DNA of 64,000 nt from Bathymodiolus brooksi (GCA_963680875.1 OY804588.1:75168829-75232828); one strand, 5' to 3'. Counted from the stretch's first letter, positions 47,116 to 60,945 are shown. Notes: generated by a model from the sequence alone, not told the origin. Made by a program: numbers and translations.

Positions 47116-50100
47116 TCTATGTTATAGAGAACTTCGAGGGTTATTTGTCGTAAACTTTGCTATTTATGTTATAGAGGACTTGCAGGGTTAGTTCTCCTAT
47201 ACTTTGTTATTGATGTTATTGAGGACTTGGAAGGTTAGTTGTCACATAGTTTTCTATCTATGTTATAGAGAACCTGGAAGGTTAGTTGTCCTATATTTTT
47301 CTATCTATGTTATTGAGAACTTGGAAGGTTAGTTGTCCTATACTTTGCTATCTATGTTATAGATGACTTGGAGGGTTAGTTGTCCTATACTTTGTTATCT
47401 ATCTTATTGAGGACTTGGAAGGATAGTTGTCCTATATTTTGTTATTGATCTTATAGAGGACTTGGAGGGTTAGTTGTCCTATATTTTGTTATCGATGCTA
47501 TAGAGGACTTGGAAGGTTAGTTGTCCTATGCTTTTCTATCTATGTTATAGTGAACTTGGAAGGTTAGTTGTCTTATATTTTGTTATTTATGTTATAGAGG
47601 ACTTGGAGGGTTAGTTTTTCCTATATTTTGTTATCGATGTTATAGAGGACTTGGAAGGTTAGTTGTCCTATACTTTGTTACCGATGTTATAGAGGACTTG
47701 GAAGGATAATTGTCCTATGCTTTGTTATCGATGTTATTGAGGACTTGGAGGGTTAGTTGTCCTATACATTTCTATCTATGTTATAGAGAACGTGGAAGGT
47801 TAGTTGTCTTATAATTTTCTATCTATGTTATACAGAACTTGGAAGGTTAGTTGTCCTAGACTTTGTTATCTATGTAATAGAGGTCTTGGAGAGTTAGTTG
47901 TCCTATACTTTGCTATCTATGTTATAGAGAACTTGGAAGGTTAGTTGTACTATACTTTTCTATCTATGTTATAGAGAACTAGGAAGGTTAGTTGTCCTAT
48001 ACTTTGTTATATATGTTATAGAGGACTTGGAGGGTTAGTTGTCCTATATTTTGTTATCGATGTTATAGAGGACTTGGAAGGTTAATTGTCCTATACTTTT
48101 CTATCTCTGTTATAGAGAACTTGTATGGTTAGTTGTCCTATACGTTGTTATCTATGTTATAGAGGAATTGGAGGGTTAGTTGTCTTATACTTTGTTATCT
48201 ATGTTATATAGGACTTGGAAGGATTGTTGTGCTATACCTTGTTATCGATGTTATAGAGGACTTGAAGGATTGTTGTCCGATACTTTGTTATCTATCTTAT
48301 TGATGACTTGGAAGGTTAGTTGTGTTATACCTTGTTATCGATGTTATAGAGGACTTGGAAGGATTGTTGTCCTATACTTTATTATCGATGTAATAGAGGA
48401 TTTGGAAGGATTGTTGCCGTATACTTTGCTATCAATGTTATAGAGGACTTGGAGGGTTAGTCGTCCTATACGTTGTTATCTATGTTATAGAGGAATTGGA
48501 GGGTTAGTTGTCTTATACTTTGTTATCTATGTTATATAGGACTTGGAAGGATTGTTGTGCTATACCTGGTTATCGATGTTATAGAGGACTTGAAGGATTG
48601 TTGTCTTATACTTTATTATCGATGTTATAGAGGATTTGGAAGGATTGTTGGCGTATACTTTGCTATCAATGTTATAGAGGACTTGGAGGGTTAGTTGTCC
48701 TATACGTTGTTATCTATGCTATAGAGGAATTGAAAGGATTGTTGTCCTACACTTTGTTATCTATGTTATAGAGGACTTGGAAGGTTAGTTGTCCTATACT
48801 TTGTTATCGATGTTATATAGGACTTGGAAGGTTAGTTGTCCTATACTTTGTTAGCAATGTTATAGAGTAATTGGAAGGATTGTTGTACTATACTTTGTTA
48901 TCTATGTAATAGAGGACTTGGAGGGTTAGTTGTCCTATATTTTGTTATCGATGTTATAGAGGACTTGGAAGGTTAGTTGTCCTATACTTTGTTACCGATG
49001 TTATAGAGGACTTGGAAGGATAATTGTCCTATGCTTTGTTATCGATGTTATAGAGGACTTGGAGGGTTAGTTGTCCTATACTTTTCTATTTATGTTATAG
49101 AGAACTTGGAAGGTTAGTTGTCCTATAATTTTCTATCTATGTTATACAGAACTTGGAAGGTTAGTTGTCCTATACTTTGTTATCTATGTAATAGAGGTCT
49201 TGGAGGGTTAGTTGTCCTATACTTTGCTATCTATGTTATAGAGAACTTGGAAGGTTACTTGTCCTATACTTTTCTATCTCTGTTATAGAGAACTTGGATG
49301 GTTAGTTGTCCTATACGTTGTTATCTATGTTATAGAGGAATTGGAGGGTTAGTTGTCTTATACTTTGTTATCTATGTTATATAGGACTTGGAAGGATTGT
49401 TGTGCTATACCTTGTTATCGAAGTTATAGAGGACTTGAAAGATTGTTGTCCTATACTTTGTTATCTATCTTATTGATGACTTGGAAGGTTAGTTGTCTTA
49501 TACCTTGTTATCGATGTTATAGAGGACTTGGAAGGATTGTTGTCCTATACTTTATTATCGATGTTATAGAGGATTTGGGAGGATTGTTGCCCTATACTTT
49601 GCTATCAATGTTATAGAGGACTTGGCGGGTTAGTTGTCCTATACGTTGTTATCTATGTTATAGAGGAATTGGAGGGTTAGTTGTCTTATACTTTGTTATC
49701 TATGTTATATAGGACTTGGAAGGATTGTTGTGCTACATCTTGTTATCGATGTTATAGGGAACTTGAAGGATTGTTGTCCTATACTTTGTTATCGATGTTA
49801 TAGAGGATTTGGAAGGATTGTTGCCGTATACTTTGCTATCAATGTTATAGAGGACTTGGAAGGTTAGTTGTCCTATCATTTGTTATCTATGTTATAGAGG
49901 ACTTGGAAGGTTAGTTGTCCTATACTTTGTTATCTATGTTATAGAGGACTTGGAGGGTTAGTTGTCCTATACTTTGTTATCGATGTTATAGAGGACTTGG
50001 AGGGTTAGTTGTCCTATACTTTGTTAGCTATGTTATAGAGTAATTGGAAGGATTGTTGTACTATACTTTGTTATCTATGTAAAAGAGGACTTGGAAGGAT

Positions 50101-50475
50101 AGTTGTGCTATAAAGTGTTATCTGTGTTATAGAGTAATTGGAAGGATTGTTGTGATATACGTTGTTATCTATGTAATAGAGGACTTGGAAGGTTAGTTGT
50201 CCTATACTTTGTTATCTATGTTATAGAGGACTTGGAAGGTTAGTTGTCCTATACTTTGTTATCTATGTTATAGAGTAATTGGAAGGATTGTTGTACTATA
50301 CTTTGTTATCTATGTAATAGAGGACTTGGAAGGATAGTTGCGCTATAATCTGTTATCTGTGTTATAGAGTAATTGGAAGGATTGTTGTGATATACGTTGT
50401 TATCTATGTAATAGAGGACTTGGAAGGATAACTGTGCTATTCTTTGTTATCGATGTTATAGAGGACTTGGAGGGT

Positions 50476-53286
50476 TAGTTGTCCTATACTTTGTTATCTA
50501 TGTAATAGAGGACTTGGAAGGATAGTTGTGCCATAGTTTGCTATCTGTGTTATAGAGGACTTGGAAGGTTAGTTGTCGTATACTTTTTTATCTATGTTAT
50601 AGAGAACTTGGAAGGTTAGTTGTCCTATACTTTTCTATCTATGTTATAGATAAATTGGAAGGTTAGTTGTCCTATACTTTGTTATTTATGTTATATAGGA
50701 CTTGGAAGGTTAGTTGTCCTAAACTTTGTTATCTATGTTATAGAGGACTTGGAGAGTTAGTCGTGCTATATTTTGTTATCGATGTTTTAGAGGACTTGGA
50801 GGGTTAGTTTTCCTATATTTTCTTATCGATGTTATAGAGAACTTGGAAGGTTAGTTGTCCGATACTTTGTTATCTATGTTATAGAGGACTTGGAAGGTTA
50901 GTTTTCCTATACTTTGTTATCGATGTTATAGAGGACTTGGAATGTTAATTGTCCTGTACTTTTTTATCTATTTTATAGAGAACTTGGAAGGTTAGTTGTC
51001 CTATACTTTGTTATCTATGTTATAGAGGACTTGGAGGGTTAGTTGTCCTATACTTTGTTATCGATGTTATATAGGACTTGGAAGGTTAGTTGTCCTATAC
51101 TTTATTATCGATGTTATAGAGGATCTGGAGGGTTAGTTGCCCTATACTTTGTTATCTATGTAATAGAGGACTTGGAAGGATAGTTGTGCTATAATTTGCT
51201 ATCTGTGTTATAGAGGACTTGGAAGGTTAGTTGTCGTATACTTTTTTATCTATGTTATAGAGAACTTGGAAGGTTAGTGGTCTTATATTTTGTTATTTAT
51301 GTTATAGAGGACTTGGAGGGTTAGTTGTCCTATATTTTGTTATCGATGTTATAGAGGACTTGGAAAGTTAGTTGTCCTATACTTTGTTACCGATGTTATA
51401 GAGGACTTGGAAGGATAATTGTCCTATGCTTTGTTATCGATGTTATAGAGGACTTAGAGGGTTACTTGTCCTATACTTTTCTATCTATGTTATAGAGAAC
51501 TTGGAAGGTTAGTTGTCCTAAAATTTTCTATCTATGTTATACAGAACTTGGAAGGTTAATTGTCCTATATTTTGTTATCTATGTAATAGAGGTCTTGGAG
51601 GGTTAGTTGCCCTATACTTTGCTATCTATGTTATAGAGAACTTGGAAGGATTGTTGTACTATACCTTGTTATCGATGTCTTAGAGGACTTGGAAGGATTA
51701 TTGCCCTATACTTTGCTATCTATGTTATAGAGAACTTGGAAGGTTAGTTGTTCTATACTTTTCTATCTATGTTATAGAGAACTTGGAAGGTTAGTTGTCC
51801 TATACTTTGTTATATATGTTATAGAGGACTTGGAGGGTTAGTTGTCCTATATTTTGTTATCGATGTTATAGAGGACTTGGAATGTTAATTGTCCTATACT
51901 TTTCTATCTATGTTATAGAGAACTTGGAAGGTTAGTTGTCCTATACTTTGTTATCTATGTTATAGAGGACTTGGAGGGTTAGTTGTCCTATATTTTGTTT
52001 TCGATGCTATAGAGGACTTGGAAGGTTAGTTGCCCTATTCTTTGCTATCTATGTTATAGAGAACTTGGAAGGTTAGTTGTTCTATACTTTTCTATCTATG
52101 TTATAGAGAACTTGGAAGGTTAGTTGTCCTATACTTTGTTATATATGTTATAGAGGACTTGGAGGGTTAGTTGTCCTATATTTTGTTATCGATGTTATAG
52201 AGGACTTGGAATGTTAATTGTCCTATACTTTTCTATCTATGTTATAGAGAACTTGGAAGGTTAGTTGTCCTATACTTTGTTATCTATGTTATATAGGACT
52301 TGGAAGGATTGTTGTACTATACCTTGTTATCGATGTGTTAGAGGACTTGGAAGGATTGTTGCCCTATACTTTGCTATCTATGTTATAGAGAACTTGGAAG
52401 GTTAGTTGTTCTATACTTTTCTATCTATGTTATAGAGAACTTGGAAGGTTAGTTGTCCTATACTTTGTTATCTATGTTATAGAGGACTTGGAAGGTTAGT
52501 TGTCCTACACTTTGTTATCTATGTTGTAGAGGATTTGGAGGGTTAGTTGTGCTATATTTTGTTATCGATGTTATAGAGGACTTGGAAGGTTAGTTGTCCT
52601 ATATTTTTCTATCTATGTTATTGAGAACCTGGAAGGTTAGTTGTCCTATATTTTGTTACCTATGTTATAGAGGACTTGGAAGGTTAGTTTTCCTATACTT
52701 TGCTATCGATGTTATAGAGGACTTGGAAGGATTGTTGTCCTATACGATGTTATAGAGGACTTGGAAGGATTGTTGTCCTATACTTTATTATCGATGTTAT
52801 AGAGGATTTGGAAGGATTGTTGCCGTATACTTTGCTATCAATGTTATAGAGGACTTGGAGGGTTAGTTGTCCTATGCGTTGTTTTCTATGCTATAGAGGA
52901 ATTGAAAGGATTGTTGTCTTACACTTTGTTATCTATGTTATTAAGGACTTGGAAGGTTAGTTGTCCTATACTTTGTTATCTATGTTATAGAGGACTAGGA
53001 AGATTAGTTGTCCTATACTTTGTTATCGATGTTATAGAGAACTTGGAAGGATTGTTGTACTATACCTTGTTATCGATGTTTTAGAGGACTTGGAAGGATT
53101 GTTGTCCTATACTTTGTTATCTATCTTATTGAGGACTTGGAAGGTTAGTTGTCCTATATTTTGTTATTGATCTTGTAGAGGACTTGGAGGGTTAGTTGTC
53201 CTATATTTTGTTTTCGATGCTATAGAGGACTTGGAAGGTTAGTTGTCCTATGCTTTTCTATCTATATTATAGTGAACTTGGAAGGT
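50476..53286 (+). repeat. 2,811-bp subrepeat, super-repeat copy 2, first unit
   Basis: The +13,130 counterpart of 37,346-40,156. It shares that unit's private GCCCTATTCTTTGC (near 52,033), showing that the 2,811-bp doubling is older than the 13-kb duplication. Confidence 0.9.
52741..52749 (+). repeat. 38-bp short monomer junction, site 7
   Basis: Same loss at +13,130 from site 4. Confidence 0.9.
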
Positions 53287-56097
53287 TAGTTGTCCTATAC
53301 TTTGTTATCTATGTAATAGAGGACTTGGAAGGATAGTTGTGCCATAGTTTGCTATCTGTGTTATAGAGGACTTGGAAGGTTAGTTGTCGTATACTTTTTT
53401 ATCTATGTTATAGAGAACTTGGAAGGTTAGTTGTCCTATACTTTTCTATCTATGTTATAGATAAATTGTAAGGTTAGTTGTCCTATACTTTGTTATTTAT
53501 GTTATATAGGACTTGGAAGGTTAGTTGTCCTAAACTTTGTTATCTATGTTATAGAGGACTTGGAGAGTTAGTCGTGCTATATTTTGTTATCGATGTTTTA
53601 GAGGACTTGGAGGGTTAGTTTTCCTATATTTTCTTATCGATGTTATAGAGAACTTGGAAGGTTAGTTGTCCGATACTTTGTTATCTATGTTATAGAGGAC
53701 TTGGAAGGTTAGTTTTCCTATACTTTGTTATCGATGTTATAGAGGACTTGGAATGTTAATTGTCCTGTACTTTTTTATCTATTTTATAGAGAACTTGGAA
53801 GGTTAGTTGTCCTATACTTTGTTATCTATGTTATAGAGGACTTGGAGGGTTAGTTGTCCTATACTTTGTTATCGATGTTATATAGGACTTGGAAGGTTAG
53901 TTGTCCTATACTTTATTATCGATGTTATAGAGGATCTGGAGGGTTAGTTGCCCTATACTTTGTTATCTATGTAATAGAGGACTTGGAAGGATAGTTGTGC
54001 TATAATTTGCTATCTGTGTTATAGAGGACTTGGAAGGTTAGTTGTCGTATACTTTTTTATCTATGTTATAGAGAACTTGGAAGGTTAGTGGTCTTATATT
54101 TTGTTATTTATGTTATAGAGGACTTGGAGGGTTAGTTGTCCTATATTTTGTTATCGATGTTATAGAGGACTTGGAAAGTTAGTTGTCCTATACTTTGTTA
54201 CCGATGTTATAGAGGACTTGGAAGGATAATTGTCCTATGCTTTGTTATCGATGTTATAGAGGACTTAGAGGGTTACTTGTCCTATACTTTTCTATCTATG
54301 TTATAGAGAACTTGGAAGGTTAGTTGTCCTAAAATTTTCTATCTATGTTATACAGAACTTGGAAGGTTAATTGTCCTATATTTTGTTATCTATGTAATAG
54401 AGGTCTTGGAGGGTTAGTTGCCCTATACTTTGCTATCTATGTTATAGAGAACTTGGAAGGATTGTTGTACTATACCTTGTTATCGATGTCTTAGAGGACT
54501 TGGAAGGATTATTGCCCTATACTTTGCTATCTATGTTATAGAGAACTTGGAAGGTTAGTTGTTCTATACTTTTCTATCTATGTTATAGAGAACTTGGAAG
54601 GTTAGTTGTCCTATACTTTGTTATATATGTTATAGAGGACTTGGAGGGTTAGTTGTCCTATATTTTGTTATCGATGTTATAGAGGACTTGGAATGTTAAT
54701 TGTCCTATACTTTTCTATCTATGTTATAGAGAACTTGGAAGGTTAGTTGTCCTATACTTTGTTATCTATGTTATAGAGGACTTGGAGGGTTAGTTGTCCT
54801 ATATTTTGTTTTCGATGCTATAGAGGACTTGGAAGGTTAGTTGCCCTATACTTTGCTATCTATGTTATAGAGAACTTGGAAGGTTAGTTGTTCTATACTT
54901 TTCTATCTATGTTATAGAGAACTTGGAAGGTTAGTTGTCCTATACTTTGTTATATATGTTATAGAGGACTTGGAGGGTTAGTTGTCCTATATTTTGTTAT
55001 CGATGTTATAGAGGACTTGGAATGTTAATTGTCCTATACTTTTCTATCTATGTTATAGAGAACTTGGAAGGTTAGTTGTCCTATACTTTGTTATCTATGT
55101 TATATAGGACTTGGAAGGATTGTTGTACTATACCTTGTTATCGATGTGTTAGAGGACTTGGAAGGATTGTTGCCCTATACTTTGCTATCTATGTTATAGA
55201 GAACTTGGAAGGTTAGTTGTTCTATACTTTTCTATCTATGTTATAGAGAACTTGGAAGGTTAGTTGTCCTATACTTTGTTATCTATGTTATAGAGGACTT
55301 GGAAGGTTAGTTGTCCTACACTTTGTTATCTATGTTGTAGAGGATTTGGAGGGTTAGTTGTGCTATATTTTGTTATCGATGTTATAGAGGACTTGGAAGG
55401 TTAGTTGTCCTATATTTTTCTATCTATGTTATTGAGAACCTGGAAGGTTAGTTGTCCTATATTTTGTTACCTATGTTATAGAGGACTTGGAAGGTTAGTT
55501 TTCCTATACTTTGCTATCGATGTTATAGAGGACTTGGAAGGATTGTTGTCCTATACGATGTTATAGAGGACTTGGAAGGATTGTTGTCCTATACTTTATT
55601 ATCGATGTTATAGAGGATTTGGAAGGATTGTTGCCGTATACTTTGCTATCAATGTTATAGAGGACTTGGAGGGTTAGTTGTCCTATGCGTTGTTTTCTAT
55701 GCTATAGAGGAATTGAAAGGATTGTTGTCTTACACTTTGTTATCTATGTTATTAAGGACTTGGAAGGTTAGTTGTCCTATACTTTGTTATCTATGTTATA
55801 GAGGACTAGGAAGATTAGTTGTCCTATACTTTGTTATCGATGTTATAGAGAACTTGGAAGGATTGTTGTACTATACCTTGTTATCGATGTTTTAGAGGAC
55901 TTGGAAGGATTGTTGTCCTATACTTTGTTATCTATCTTATTGAGGACTTGGAAGGTTAGTTGTCCTATATTTTGTTATTGATCTTGTAGAGGACTTGGAG
56001 GGTTAGTTGTCCTATATTTTGTTTTCGATGCTATAGAGGACTTGGAAGGTTAGTTGTCCTATGCTTTTCTATCTATATTATAGTGAACTTGGAAGGT
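53287..56097 (+). repeat. 2,811-bp subrepeat, super-repeat copy 2, second unit
   Basis: The +13,130 counterpart of 40,157-42,967, sharing its private AAATTGTAAGG (near 53,464) and the GATGTGTTAGAGG variant near 55,145. Confidence 0.9.
55552..55560 (+). repeat. 38-bp short monomer junction, site 8
   Basis: Same loss at +13,130 from site 5. Confidence 0.9.
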
Positions 56098-57693
56098 TAG
56101 TTGTCCTATACTTTTCTATCTATGTTATAGCGAACTTGGAAGGTTAGTTGTCCTATGCTTTGTTATATATGTTATAGAGGACTTGGAGGGTTAGTTGTCC
56201 TATATTTTGTTATCTATGTTATATAGGAATTGGAAGGATTGTTGTGCTATACCTTGTTATCGATGTTATAGAGGACTTGGAAGGATTGTTGTCCTATACT
56301 TTGTTATCTATCTTATTGATGACTTGGAAGGTTAGTTGTCTTATACTTTGTTATCGATGTTATAAATGACTTGGAAGGATTGTTGTCCTATACTTTATTA
56401 TCGATGTTATAGAGGATTTGGAAGGATTGTTGCCGTATACTTTGCTATCAATGTTATAGAGGACTTGGAGGGTTAGTTGTCCTATGCTTTGTTTTCTATG
56501 CTATAGAGGAATTGAAAGGATTGTTGTCCTACACTTTGTTATCTATGTTATGGAGGACTTGGAAGGTTAGTTGTCCTATACTTTGTTATCTATGTAATAG
56601 AGGACTAGGAAGGTTAGTTGTCCTATACTTTGTTATCTATGTTATAGAGGACTTGGAAGATTAGTTGTCCTATACTTTGTTATCTATGTTATAGAGGACT
56701 TGGAGGGTTAATTGTCCTATACTTTGTTATCGATGTTATAGAGGACTTGGAGGGTTAGTTGTCCTATGCTTTTCTATCTATGTTATAGTGAACTTGGAAG
56801 GTTAGTTGTCCTATATTGTGTTATTTATGTTATAGAGGACTTGGAGGGTTACTTGTCCTATATTTTGTTATCGATGTTATAGAGGACTTGGAAGGTTAGT
56901 TGTCCTATACTTTGTTATTTATGTTATAGAGGACTTGGAGGGTTAGCTGTCCTATACTTTGTTATCTATGTTATAGAGTAATTGTAAGGATTGTTGTATT
57001 ATACTTTGTTATCTATGTAATAGAGGACTTGGAAGGATAGTTGTGCTATAATTTGTTATCTGTGTTATAGAGTAATTGGAAGGATTGTTGTGATATACGT
57101 TGTTATCTATGTAATAGAGGACTTGGAAGGATAATTGTGCTATACTTTGTTATCGATGTTATAGAGGACTTGGAGGGTTAGTTGTCCTATACTTTGTTAT
57201 CTATGTAATAGAGGACTTGGAAGGATAGTTATGCTATAATTTGCTATCTGTGTTATAGAGGACTTGGAAGGTTAGTTGTCGTATACTTTTTTATCTATGT
57301 TATAGAGAACTTGGAAGGTTAGTTGTCCTATACTTTTCTATCTATGTTATAGATAAATTGGAAGGTTAGTTGTCCTATACTTTGGTAATTATGTTATAGA
57401 GGACTTGGAAGGTTAGTTGTCCTACACTTTGTTATCTATGTTATAGAGGACTTGGAGGGTTAGTTGTGCTATATTTTGTTATCGATGTTATAGAGTACTT
57501 GGAAGGTTAGTTGTCCTATACTTTTCTATCTATGTTATTGAGAACTTGGAAGGTTAGTTGTGCTATATTTTGATATCTATGTTATAGAGGACTTGGAAGG
57601 TTAGTTGTCCTATACTTTGTTATCTATGTTATAGAGGACTTGGAAGGTTAGTTGTCCTATACTTTGTTATCTATGTTATAGAGGACTTGGAAG

Positions 57694-58955
57694 GTTAGTT
57701 GTCCTATATTTTGTTATCGATGTTATAGAGGACTTGGAAAGTTAGTTGTCCTATACTTTGTTACCGATGTTATAGAGGACTTGGAAGGATAATTGTCCTA
57801 TGCTTTGTTATCGATGTTATAGAGGACTTAGAGGGTTACTTGTCCTATACTTTTCTATCTATGTTATAGAGAACTTGGAAGGTTAGTTGTCCTAAAATTT
57901 TCTATCTATGTTATACAGAACTTGGAAGGTTAATTGTCCTATATTTTGTTATCTATGTAATAGAGGTCTTGGAGGGTTAGTTGCCCTATACTTTGCTATC
58001 TATGTTATAGAGAACTTGGAAGGTTAGTTGTTCTATACTTTTCTATCTATGTTATAGAGAACTTGGAAGGTTAGTTGTCCTATACTTTGTTATATATGTT
58101 ATAGAGGACTTGGAGGGTTAGTTGTCCTATATTTTGTTATCGATGTTATAGAGGACTTGGAATGTTAATTGTCCTATACTTTTCTATCTATGTTATAGAG
58201 AACTTGGAAGGTTAGTTGTCCTATACTTTGTTATCTATGTTATAGAGGACTGGGAGGGTTAGTTGTCTTATACTTTGTTATCTATGTTATATAGGACTTG
58301 GAAGGATTGTTGTACTATACCTTGTTATCGATGTCTTAGAGGACTTGGAAGGATTGTTGCCCTATACTTTGCTATCTATGTTATAGAGAACTTGGAAAGT
58401 TAGTTGTTCTATACTTTTCTATCTATGTTATAGAGAACTTGGAAGGTTAGTTGTCCTATACTTTGTTATATATGTTATAGAGGACTTGGAGGGTTAGTTG
58501 TCCTATATTTTGTTATAGATGTTATAGAGGACTTGGAATGTTAATTGTCCTATACTTTTCTATCTATGTTATAGAGAACTTGGAAGGTTAGTTGTCCTAT
58601 ACTTTGTTATCTATGTTATAGAGGACTTGGAGGGTTAGTTGTCCTATATTTTGTTTTCGATGCTATAGAGGACTTGGAAGGTTAGTTGCCCTATACTTTG
58701 CTATCTATGTTATAGAGAACTTGGAAGGTTAGTTGTTCTATACTTTTCTATCTATGTTATAGAGAACTTGGAAGGTTAGTTGTCCTATACTTTGTTATAT
58801 ATGTTATAGAGGACTTGGAGGGTTAGTTGTCCTATATTTTGTTATCGATGTTATAGAGGACTTGGAATGTTAATTGTCCTATACTTTTCTATCTATGTTA
58901 TAGAGAACTTGGAAGGTTAGTTGTCCTATACTTTGTTATCTATGTTATAGAGGAC
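57694..58955 (+). repeat. 13-kb super-repeat, copy 3 (partial)
   Basis: The start of the super-repeat again at +13,130 from copy 2, and it shares copy 2's private variants (GGAAAGTTAGTTG near 58,393 and TTATAGATG near 58,513). It ends where GGACTTGGGAGGG replaces GGACTGGGAGGG and the sequence switches to the 14.66-kb type. Confidence 0.87.
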
Positions 58956-60470
58956 TTGGGAGGGTTAGTTGTCTTATACTTTGTTATCTATGTAATAGAG
59001 GACTAGGAAGGTTAGTTGTCCTATACTTTGTTATCTATGTTATAGAGGACTTGGAAGATTAGTTGTCCTATACTTTGTTATCTATGTTATAGAGGACTTG
59101 GAGGGTTAATTGTCCTATACTTTGTTATCGATGTTATAGAGGACTTGGAGGGTTAGTTGTCCTATGCTTTTCTATCTATGTTATAGTGAACTTGGAAGGT
59201 TAGTTGTCCTATATTATGTTATTTATGTTATAGAGGACTTGGAGGGTTACTTGTCCTATATTTTGTTATCGATGTTATAGAGGACTTGGAAGGTTAGTTG
59301 TCCTATACTTTGTTATTTATGTTATAGAGGACTTGGAGGGTTAGCTGTCCTATAATTTGTTATCTATGTTATAGAGTAATTGGAAGGATTGTTGTATTAT
59401 ACTTTGTTATCTATGTAATAGAGGACTTGGAAGGATAGTTGTGCTATAATTTGTTATCTGTGTTATAGAGTAATTGGAAGGATTGTTGTGATATACGTTG
59501 TTATCTATGTAATAGAGGACTTGGAAGGATAATTGTGCTATACTTTGTTATCGATGTTATAGAGGACTTGGAGGGTTAGTTGTCCTATACTTTGTTATCT
59601 ATGTAATAGAGGACTTGGAAGGATAGTTATGCTATAATTTGCTATCTGTGTTATAGAGGACTTGGAAGGTTAGTTGTCGTATACTTTTTTATCTATGTTA
59701 TAGAGAACTTGGAAGGTTAGTTGTCCTATACTTTTCTATCTATGTTATAGATAAATTGGAAGGTTAGTTGTCCTATACTTTGGTAATTATGTTATAGAGG
59801 ACTTGGAAGGTTAGTTGTCCTACACTTTGTTATCTATGTTATAGAGGACTTGGAGGGTTAGTTGTGCTATATTTTGTTATCGATGTTATAGAGTACTTGG
59901 AAGGTTAGTTGTCCTATACTTTTCTATCTATGTTATTGAGAACTTGGAAGGTTAGTTGTGCTATATTTTGATATCTATGTTATAGAGGACTTGGAAGGTT
60001 AGTTGTCCTATACTTTGTTATCTATGTTATAGAGGACTTGGAAGGTTAGTTGTCCTATACTTTGTTATCTATGTTATAGAGGACTTGGAAGGTTAGTTGT
60101 CCTATATTTGTTATCGATGTTATAGAGGACTTGGAAAGTTAGTTGTCCTATACTTTGTTACCGATGTTATAGAGGACTTGGAAGGATAATTGTCCTATGC
60201 TTTGTTATCGATGTTATAGAGGACTTAGAGGGTTACTTGTCCTATACTTTTCTATCTATGTTATAGAGAACTTGGAAGGTTAGTTGTCCTAAAATTTTCT
60301 ATCTATGTTATACAGAACTTGGAAGGTTAATTGTCGTATATTTTGTTATCTATGTAATAGAGGTCTTGGAGGGTTAGTTGCCCTATACTTTGCTATCTAT
60401 GTTATAGAGAACTTGGAAGGTTAGTTGTTCTATACTTTTCTATCTATGTTATAGAGAACTTGGAAGGTTA
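58956..60470 (+). repeat. HOR block P copy matching 14.66-16.17 kb
   Basis: Matches 14,658-16,167 at offset 44,298 (44,297 after a 1-bp loss in CCTATATTTGTTATC near 60,107). It shares the extra G near 58,955 and the rare TTAATTGTCGTATA near 60,328. Unlike the 16.17-kb copy it continues in normal phase past the end. Confidence 0.87.
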
Positions 60471-60945
60471 GTTGTCCTATACTTTGTTATATATGTTATA
60501 GAGGACTTGGAGGGTTAGTTGTCCTATATTTTGTTATCGATGTTATAGAGGACTTGGAATGTTAATTGTCCTATACTTTTCTATCTATGTTATAGAGAAC
60601 TTGGAAGGTTAGTTGTCCTATACTTTGTTATCTATGTTATAGAGGACTGGGAGGGTTAGTTGTCTTATACTTTGTTATCTATGTTATATAGGACTTGGAA
60701 GGATTGTTGTACTATACCTTGTTATCGATGTCTTAGAGGACTTGGAAGGATTGTTGCCCTATACTTTGCTATCTATGTTATAGAGAACTTGGAAGGTTAG
60801 TTGTTCTATACTTTTCTATCTATGTTATAGAGAACTTGGAAGGTTAGTTGTCCTATACTTTGTTATATATGTTATAGAGGACTTGGAGGGTTAGTTGTCC
60901 TATATTTTGTTATCGATGTTATAGAGGACTTGGAATGTTAATTGT
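60471..60945 (+). repeat. Core HOR monomers
   Basis: Ten core-HOR monomers with ACTTGGAATG markers at 60,552 and 60,928 (376 bp, 8 monomers), in the standard order. Confidence 0.8.

Larger units (their letters stand above)
44564..57693 (+). repeat. 13-kb super-repeat, copy 2 (13,130 bp, full)
   Basis: Full version of the super-repeat. It keeps the 845-bp segment at about 48.47-49.31 kb, which is also present at 6.75-7.59 kb. The start of this copy carries private variants (CTTGGAAAGTTAGTTG at 45,261 and TGTTATAGATG near 45,381) that copy 1 lacks. Confidence 0.9.
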
